Source of the DNA: JADZFO01 sp964512635
Lineage (GTDB): Bacteria > 4484-113 > JAFGCY01
Direction of reading: 5' to 3'
Length of the DNA stretch: 64,000 bases
Assembly (NCBI GenBank): GCA_964512635.1
Contig: CAZEJB010000021.1
Span: 1 to 64,000 of the forward strand
The notes beneath the pieces were generated by a model, which was not told the DNA's origin, ran no database searches, and saw only the letters and a program-made list of their open reading frames with translations. Below, piece after piece: positions 58,836-64,000 of this stretch. Numbering within the stretch: position 1 is the stretch's first letter; the number at the start of each line of letters is the position of its first letter. Position numbers and translations under genes: made by a program.

Positions 58836-60346
58836 TGCGCGAGCTGCTGGCCCGCCCGGGGCATGAGGTTCTGGATCTGATCGACGCCGGTGAAGTCAGC
58901 CCCCATGAGCTGGCCGAGACCCAGGCTGGCTTCGCGCGCGAGCTTGAGCCGGATCTGGGCAGCTTCATCGTCTGGAATGAAAGCGATCCCCAGCCCCGGC
59001 CAGTCCTGGGCGCGCTTGACCCCGGGCCGCGGCGCTATCGGCACCTGCCATACGCGGCCAAGGATGTGTTCTGCACCGCCGGAATGCAGACCACCGCCGG
59101 CAGCAGGATGCTGGAGGGCTACATTCCGCCCCATGACAGCACGCTGGTGGCATTACTCGGGGCCGAGAACAACCACCTGCTTGGCAAGACAAGGATGGAC
59201 GAGTTCGCCATGGGTTCCAGTGGCGAGACCTGCGCCTATGGCTGCAGCCGCAACCCCTGGCACCTGGATTACGTCCCTGGGGGCAGCAGCAGTGGCTCGG
59301 CAGCGGCGGTTGCCGGATGCCAGGCCTTCATGGCGCTGGGTACGGACACGGGCGGCAGTGTCCGCCAGCCCGCCAGCTTCTGCGGCATCATCGGCTATCG
59401 CCCGACTTATGGCCAGCTCAGCCGCTACGGCATGGTGGCCTATTCCTCGTCCTGCGACCAGGCGGCGCTGTTTACCCGCTCCACGCTCGACTGCGCGCTG
59501 GCCATGAATACTCTGTCACACCCGGATCCATCCGACAGTACCTGCCTGCCAAGTCTCGAGGTTGACTACTATGACTTCGCCAGGCGCGAGGTGCACTGGG
59601 AAAAGCTGAGAGTGGGCGTCATAAAGGAGTTCATGGATCCCGCGCGGATAGAGGCTCCTGTGCTGGAGAACTACCAGCTAAGCCTTAAGCAGCTCTCGGA
59701 CGCCGGCGCAGAGATCGTGGAAATCGACTTCCCACTGGCGGACTACTGCCTGCCAGCCTATTACATCATCACGGCGGCCGAATGCAGCAGCAATCTGGCG
59801 CGCTTTGACGGCATCCGCTATGGCCCTTCCTCGGGCGAAAGCGAGCTGCTGGCGCGCTATACAGCAACTCGGGGAGCCGGTTTTGGGGCAGAGGTCAAGC
59901 GCCGCATCCTGCTTGGCACTTATGTTCTCAGCACCGGCTATCAGGACGCCTACTATGACCGGGCGCGGCGCCTGCGCAGCGATATTCGCAGCATGCTGCA
60001 GAGCTGGTTTGAGCGCGTTGACGTGATTGCCACGCCAACATCGCCAACTCTGGCCTTCCCCTTTGGCGCGCGCGATGCCGATCCTGTGCGGATGTACATT
60101 GCCGATCTCTGTACCGTCTTTGTCAATCTATCTGGGACTGCGGGAATCAATGTTCCCAATGGCTTTGGCCAGGATACGGCACCGGATGGCAACAGTGTTC
60201 AGCTTCCAACCGGACTCCAGCTCGTCTGTGCCCCCTGGCGGGACAGCTTGCTTCTGCGTGTCGCCCACAACTTTGAGCAGCTCAGCGGCTGGCGCTATGC
60301 CCCGCCCGCCTGGGTCAGCGCTCGCCTGGGAGCCAGCCAGGCATGA
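58835..60346 (+). CDS. gatA: aspartyl/glutamyl-tRNA amidotransferase subunit A
   Basis: 503 aa. An amidase-signature enzyme releasing ammonia from glutamine for GatB. The triad is K76 (LPYAAKDVF), the cis-Ser in PGGSSSGSAA (about S152) and nucleophile S175 (GTDTGGSVRQPASFCG). DVIATPTSPTLAFPFG and the C-terminal GIN/PNG motif are family-typical. It is translationally coupled to gatC; gatB is not in the window. A 4-base overlap links it to the glycosyltransferase gene downstream. Confidence 0.95.
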   Translation: MRELLARPGHEVLDLIDAGEVSPHELAETQAGFARELEPDLGSFIVWNESDPQPRPVLGALDPGPRRYRHLPYAAKDVFCTAGMQTTAGSRMLEGYIPPHDSTLVALLGAENNHLLGKTRMDEFAMGSSGETCAYGCSRNPWHLDYVPGGSSSGSAAAVAGCQAFMALGTDTGGSVRQPASFCGIIGYRPTYGQLSRYGMVAYSSSCDQAALFTRSTLDCALAMNTLSHPDPSDSTCLPSLEVDYYDFARREVHWEKLRVGVIKEFMDPARIEAPVLENYQLSLKQLSDAGAEIVEIDFPLADYCLPAYYIITAAECSSNLARFDGIRYGPSSGESELLARYTATRGAGFGAEVKRRILLGTYVLSTGYQDAYYDRARRLRSDIRSMLQSWFERVDVIATPTSPTLAFPFGARDADPVRMYIADLCTVFVNLSGTAGINVPNGFGQDTAPDGNSVQLPTGLQLVCAPWRDSLLLRVAHNFEQLSGWRYAPPAWVSARLGASQA

Positions 60347-61077
60347 AAACTGAGGCTGGCACTGATGCGCTAACCAGGGCCGAGCGGACGGAGACGTCTG
60401 CGCGCACCCTGCTGGATCGCGCCAGCATCAATGGCCTGCACTCAGTCTGCTGCATTATCCCGGCCTATGAGGAAGCCGGACGCGTGGCCAGCGTCGTCGA
60501 GCTGGCACGCAAGTGCGGTTTCTTCAGCGAGATCGTGGTTGTGGATGATGCGTCAAAGGACCGTACCAGCCGTGAAGCGGAGGCAGCCGGCGCCCGAGTA
60601 ATGAGACACGCCGAGAATCAGGGCAAGGCGGCAGCGCTGCGGACTGGCATGCAGTCAACCAAGGCTGACGTGCTGTGCTTTCTGGACGCAGACCTGGTCA
60701 ACGTGAACGAGGGGCACCTGCATGCCCTGATCGAGCCCGTCCTGTCCGGCCGCCAGCGCTCCGTGATCGCGGTGTTCCGCGGCGGCCTGAAGCCGACGAC
60801 TCTGGCTCAGCAGATTGCCCCGATGATCAGTGGCCAGCGCTGCCTGCTGCGCGAGCTGCTTGACGACTTCGAGGACTGGGACAGTGGCTATGGCGTGGAA
60901 ACGGCGCTGAACGCCCACCTGCGCACAAAAGGCGTGGAGCAGGTGATGGTGGAGTGGTACGGCGCCTCGCACGTTATGAAGGAGCAGAAACGGGGCCTGC
61001 TGCGTGGAGCAGCTATGCGCCTGCAAATGTTTCTCGAGATCACGGTTGCCTGGTTCAAGGCAAAGTTCGGCGGCTGA
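60343..61077 (+). CDS. family 2 glycosyltransferase
   Basis: 244 aa. A GT-A fold enzyme: VCCIIPAYEEAGRV (residues 34-48), VVVDDASKD, AENQGKAAALRTGM and the metal motif FLDADLVN (DxD variant). The middle ISGQRCLLRELL and EDWDSGYGVETALNAHL resemble polyprenol or glycolipid-type GT2 enzymes, but the acceptor is unknown. No transmembrane segment is evident. The ATG overlaps the gatA stop by four bases (ATGA), coupling it to tRNA-amidotransferase genes; the link may be accidental. Confidence 0.85.
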   Translation: MKTEAGTDALTRAERTETSARTLLDRASINGLHSVCCIIPAYEEAGRVASVVELARKCGFFSEIVVVDDASKDRTSREAEAAGARVMRHAENQGKAAALRTGMQSTKADVLCFLDADLVNVNEGHLHALIEPVLSGRQRSVIAVFRGGLKPTTLAQQIAPMISGQRCLLRELLDDFEDWDSGYGVETALNAHLRTKGVEQVMVEWYGASHVMKEQKRGLLRGAAMRLQMFLEITVAWFKAKFGG

Positions 61078-61101
61078 CGCCTAGCGCCAAGGCGGCTAGC
61101 C

Positions 61102-61107
61102 TATAAT
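61102..61107 (+). promoter_or_regulatory. -10 box of nadE (leaderless)
   Basis: TATAAT ends 7 nt before ATG 61115. Confidence 0.6.
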
Positions 61108-61114
61108 CCCCGGC

Positions 61115-62812
61115 ATGCGCATCGGCCTGGCGCAGCTAAACACCACTGTCGGCGACCTTGAGGGCAACGCGACTCGACTGCTCGAAGCGGCTGCTCGCGC
61201 GGCTGCTGTCGGCTGCGAACTGCTGCTCGCCCCGGAACTTCTGCTGACGGGCTATCCGCCGCAGGACCTGCTGCTCAAGCCGCACTTCATCAGCGACCAG
61301 CTCGCACTGCTCAAAGGCCGGCTTGCCATGTCGCTGCCAATCCCGGCGCTGGTTGGTTTTGTTGATCGCGGCGGGGAAATGGTCAAGGAAGATGGCATCC
61401 CGGGGACCCTTTACAACGCCGCGGCGCTGATTGGGCCCGGGCTTGAACCGCAGGTGGTCCACAAATGCCTGCTGCCCACCTATGACGTTTTTGACGAATG
61501 GCGCTACTTCGCGCCCGCGACCGAGGCGTCGCTTCACCCACTTGAGTTTAGGGGTCACAAGCTCGGCGTGACGATCTGCGAGGACCTCTGGGATGACAGT
61601 TATCAGATCAAGGTAGCTCCGCTGCTTAAAGCACAGGGAGCTGAGATCATCCTGAACCTGAGTTCATCGCCTTACCACTATCGCAAGGGCGAGCTGCGAC
61701 TGGAGCTGATGCGCCGGCATGCGCTGGAGAACGGGCTGCCTTTGTTGTACTGCAACCTTGTCGGCGCCCAGGACGAGCTGATATTTGACGGCCAGTCTCT
61801 GTGCCTGGGCAGTGCCGGTGAACTGGTGGCCATGGGGGATCAGTTTGCAGAGGACCTTGTGATAATCGACTGGGACCCGGCGAGTGGTGGAATCAGCCGC
61901 TATCAGCTGCGGGAAGATGCAGTCGGCGAAAGGTCTGCGATCAATGCGGATGATCCGGAGGGCATGCGCGAGTTGTTTCAGGCGCTATGCCTCGGGATCA
62001 GAGACTATTTTCGTAAAGTGGGTTTCCGCAAAGCAGTTATTGGATTGTCCGGCGGCATCGACAGTGCTCTGACTGCCTGTCTGGCGGCAGAGGCGCTGGG
62101 GCCCGAGCAGGTTATTGGTATCGCGATGCCCTCGCACTTCAATGCCGGTTACAGCCTTGACGACGCGCAGACCCTGGCACACAACCTCGGCATGGAATTC
62201 CACGTCATGCCGATCGAGGAGAGCGTGCAGCTGGCCATGCAGCGCTACCAAAGTGAGTTCGGCGACTATCGCAGCACGTTAACCGTTGAGAATCTGCAGG
62301 CTCGCGAGCGCGGCAAAATCCTGATGGAAGTGTCCAACGACCAGCTGGCGCTGGTGCTTTCCACGGGCAATAAGACCGAGTATGCACTGGGTTACACAAC
62401 CCTGTATGGCGACATGTGCGGCGGGCTGGCAGTGCTTGGCGATGTGGACAAGCCGACTGTCTATGCCTTGTCCTATTGGTACAACGAAGAGCGGCGGCTG
62501 AGGGATAACCTGGAAGAGTGTATCCCCCAGCGCAGCCTGACCCGCGCGCCGTCGGCGGAACTGCGCGAAGGGCAGGTGGATCCTTTTGACTACAGCCGTA
62601 TCAGCCCGCTGACTGATCTGGTCATCGAGGAGCATTTGTCTGCGCAAGAGCTGCTGAAGCGTGGATATAGCGAAGAGGAAATCCGGCGCGTGCTGCGCCT
62701 GGTCAACACCAGTGAATACAAGCGCTGGCAGGCGGCCCCTGTTCTGCGGGTCACCGAGAAGGCATTTGGCCTGGGCCGCCGGATGCCAATTGTTAACCAC
62801 TACGGCGAATAG
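61115..62812 (+). CDS. nadE: glutamine-dependent NAD+ synthetase
   Basis: 565 aa. It has an N-terminal nitrilase/CN-hydrolase glutaminase domain (about 1-260) with triad E41, K117 and C155 (PELLLTGYPPQ, HKCLLPTYDVF, TICEDLWDD), and a C-terminal synthetase domain with the P-loop GLSGGIDSALTACLAAEALG (about 312-330), then LSTGNKTEYALGYTTLYGD and PSAELREGQ. It makes NAD+ from deamido-NAD, glutamine and ATP. Predicted leaderless behind a perfect TATAAT. DUF502 follows 9 bp downstream. Confidence 0.96.
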   Translation: MRIGLAQLNTTVGDLEGNATRLLEAAARAAAVGCELLLAPELLLTGYPPQDLLLKPHFISDQLALLKGRLAMSLPIPALVGFVDRGGEMVKEDGIPGTLYNAAALIGPGLEPQVVHKCLLPTYDVFDEWRYFAPATEASLHPLEFRGHKLGVTICEDLWDDSYQIKVAPLLKAQGAEIILNLSSSPYHYRKGELRLELMRRHALENGLPLLYCNLVGAQDELIFDGQSLCLGSAGELVAMGDQFAEDLVIIDWDPASGGISRYQLREDAVGERSAINADDPEGMRELFQALCLGIRDYFRKVGFRKAVIGLSGGIDSALTACLAAEALGPEQVIGIAMPSHFNAGYSLDDAQTLAHNLGMEFHVMPIEESVQLAMQRYQSEFGDYRSTLTVENLQARERGKILMEVSNDQLALVLSTGNKTEYALGYTTLYGDMCGGLAVLGDVDKPTVYALSYWYNEERRLRDNLEECIPQRSLTRAPSAELREGQVDPFDYSRISPLTDLVIEEHLSAQELLKRGYSEEEIRRVLRLVNTSEYKRWQAAPVLRVTEKAFGLGRRMPIVNHYGE

Positions 62813-62821
62813 GACGGGCCG

Positions 62822-63565
62822 ATGCTGCAGTACCTCTCAACTTCTTTCATCGCCGGCATACTGGCGCTGCTGCCGCTGCTTATCACCGTTGCCGTGGCCT
62901 GGTTTGTTTACTCGAAGCTTCTGGTCTGGTTTGGGCCCGGTAGCCGCTTTGGCAAGCTTCCAAAGCTGTTGGCCGAAAAGACCGCCATGCATCCTGTCTG
63001 GGCTTATTTTTCAATCTTTGGCCTGGTAGTTGTGATCATCATTGCGATCGGTGCGATCGCCAAACGCTCCACGGAGCAGAAGATCTCCCAGTTTGTCGAG
63101 CGCATACCGATCCTGCGCAGTATTTATGGCGGGACTGAATCCGTAGTCAGCGCTTTGCAGCTAACGGACCGCGGTGTGCCTCGAAGCTTCACTAAGGTTG
63201 TGATGGCAAAGATTGCCAATGCGAGTGCGCTGGGCCTGCAGACTTCCCGGGAGCCAATCGAGGTTGATGGCGAGCGCTATATCAGTATCTACTTTCCTAA
63301 CACTCCGCTGCCGGCAACGGGGCAGCTTTACCTTGTTCCAGAGGCCGATGTCCGCGAGGTAGACATGAGCGTCGAAGAAATGATGCAGGTTTATGTTTCC
63401 ATGGGCAGTCTGACCGAAGAGGCGATGCTCTCCGCGGTCAAACATACGCAGGCCAAGGGTGGGGTGGGAGCTGATAGTGCCACAGCAGAAGCCTCCCAGC
63501 CGGGACAAACTGGCGGGCCCAATTCCGCAGGTGCCAGCGAAGAAGGCCAGAGCGCCGCTCCTTAG
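62822..63565 (+). CDS. DUF502 family membrane protein
   Basis: 247 aa. Two membrane segments (about 8-32 and 58-80) are followed by a soluble domain (about 90-210) with conserved IPILRSIYGGTESVVSAL, YISIYFPNTPLPATGQLYLVPEADV and SVEEMMQVYVSMG, hallmarks of DUF502. A Gln/Gly/Ser-rich tail ends the protein. Function unknown in the family. ATG 62822 follows nadE by nine bases, so it is likely cotranscribed. The stop overlaps the convergent hydantoinase gene's stop (TTAG). Confidence 0.85.
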   Translation: MLQYLSTSFIAGILALLPLLITVAVAWFVYSKLLVWFGPGSRFGKLPKLLAEKTAMHPVWAYFSIFGLVVVIIIAIGAIAKRSTEQKISQFVERIPILRSIYGGTESVVSALQLTDRGVPRSFTKVVMAKIANASALGLQTSREPIEVDGERYISIYFPNTPLPATGQLYLVPEADVREVDMSVEEMMQVYVSMGSLTEEAMLSAVKHTQAKGGVGADSATAEASQPGQTGGPNSAGASEEGQSAAP

Positions 63566-64000
63566 GTGGCCTTGCCCCAGCCGCCCCCTCCGGGGCTTTC
63601 GATGGTTACGCGCGATCCAGCTTTCAGGCGCCGGCTGAAGCCAGCGTCCTCGGTCTTGCTCCGTGCCGGCACGCCTGGGCAGACCTGATTGCAACCCGGC
63701 TTGCCTGCCGATCCGCCAGCGACGCCGGGCGCTCCGCGGCGACGGCGCTGCGACAGTACTGTCACATCACAGTCGCTCAGCAGCTCAATCTCGCGCACCA
63801 ACCCGGACCCGCCATCAAAGTGTCCAGACCCTCCGCTGGATTGACGCAGACCATAGGCTCGGATTCGAAGGGGATAGGCGTGTTCAAGACTTTCAATGGG
63901 TGTGTTGAGAGAGTTGGTCATATGACTGTGGCGACCGGACAGACCGGGACCTTCGGATGATGCGCCGTGACCGCCGCCCATGGTCTCGTAGTAGGCGAAG
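63562..64000 (-). CDS. hydantoinase B / 5-oxoprolinase, C-terminal part (partial)
   Basis: Only the last 145 residues lie in the window; the 5' part is beyond base 64000. The family motif YYETMGGGHGASSEGPGLSG is at the start, followed by MTNSLNTPIESLEHAYPLRI, RQSSGGSGHFDGGSGLVREI and a terminal SRVTIESPGGGGWG. HyuB with HyuA opens hydantoin or 5-oxoproline rings with ATP. Since the N-terminus is unseen I cannot tell which. Confidence 0.9.
   Translation of the reverse strand, partial: FAYYETMGGGHGASSEGPGLSGRHSHMTNSLNTPIESLEHAYPLRIRAYGLRQSSGGSGHFDGGSGLVREIELLSDCDVTVLSQRRRRGAPGVAGGSAGKPGCNQVCPGVPARSKTEDAGFSRRLKAGSRVTIESPGGGGWGKAT

Overview
The window is high-GC bacterial chromosome, roughly 60% or more GC by eye, with about 56 protein genes on both strands. 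I see no tRNA, rRNA, CRISPR array or transposase. A run of exactly 100 N (4992-5091) marks a scaffold gap, so this is probably a draft or metagenome-assembled genome. The gene content fits a non-proteobacterial, Terrabacteria-like lineage. It includes sepF next to yggS and ftsZ, RNase J, the RqcH/NFACT protein, folate-dependent TrmFO, GatCA, a DUF4127 protein and a 7TM-HD (PgpH-type) phosphohydrolase. I cannot name the phylum from the sequence alone.

Layout. 0.1-9.3 kb: a degenerate-finger DksA/TraR protein, a small secreted protein, secA, a DUF4127 gene cut by the gap, an Ntn-hydrolase asparaginase, two AT-richer secreted-protein genes and a pyrimidine-nucleoside phosphorylase. 9.4-11.2 kb: a Cache-HAMP membrane sensor with no output domain. 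11.4-20.9 kb: a cell-wall and division cluster, murC-ddl-ftsQ-ftsA-ftsZ-yggS-sepF-rnj. 21-33 kb: folK, an M42 peptidase, rqcH, two tiny membrane peptides, lysC, a small membrane protein, an ELM1-like protein, a CPBP protease, MoxR, a DUF839/PhoX-like lipoprotein and an alpha/beta hydrolase. 33-43 kb: a GxxExxY protein, an FG-GAP-like secreted protein, trmFO, the threonine-to-glycine pair tdh and kbl, and a TIG/PKD lipoprotein with a structured leader. 43.3-44.6 kb: infC-rpmI-rplT. 44.7-53 kb: a TPR/FG-GAP/UnbV secreted protein, PgpH-like HD protein, phoH and purH. 53-64 kb: an rpsA-coaE-lytic transglycosylase-gcvT run on the minus strand, then gatC-gatA-GT2 and nadE-DUF502 on the plus strand, and the 3' end of a hydantoinase-B gene.

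Three genome-wide habits stand out. First, most genes at the head of a transcription unit lack a Shine-Dalgarno leader. Instead a TANNNT-type -10 box ends 6-10 nt, most often 6-8 nt, before an ATG, GTG or TTG, so they are predicted to be leaderless. Genes inside operons use ordinary SD sites or stop/start overlaps. This pattern fixes many start codons, including those of ftsA, kbl, the M42 peptidase and MoxR. Second, short palindromic repeats beginning TGTAGGG are scattered between genes. Two of them supply the stop codon of the upstream gene, and two elements lie in-frame inside coding sequences (the ELM1-like and DUF4127 genes). Third, infC appears to start at a non-canonical AUA codon behind a good SD and a near-consensus promoter.

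Metabolically the window joins envelope growth (murC, ddl, ftsQAZ, sepF, secA, lytic transglycosylase), translation and ribosome rescue (infC-rpmI-rplT, rpsA, gatCA, trmFO, rqcH), and folate/one-carbon and glycine chemistry (folK, gcvT, tdh-kbl, purH, trmFO), with several secreted or lipid-anchored surface proteins.
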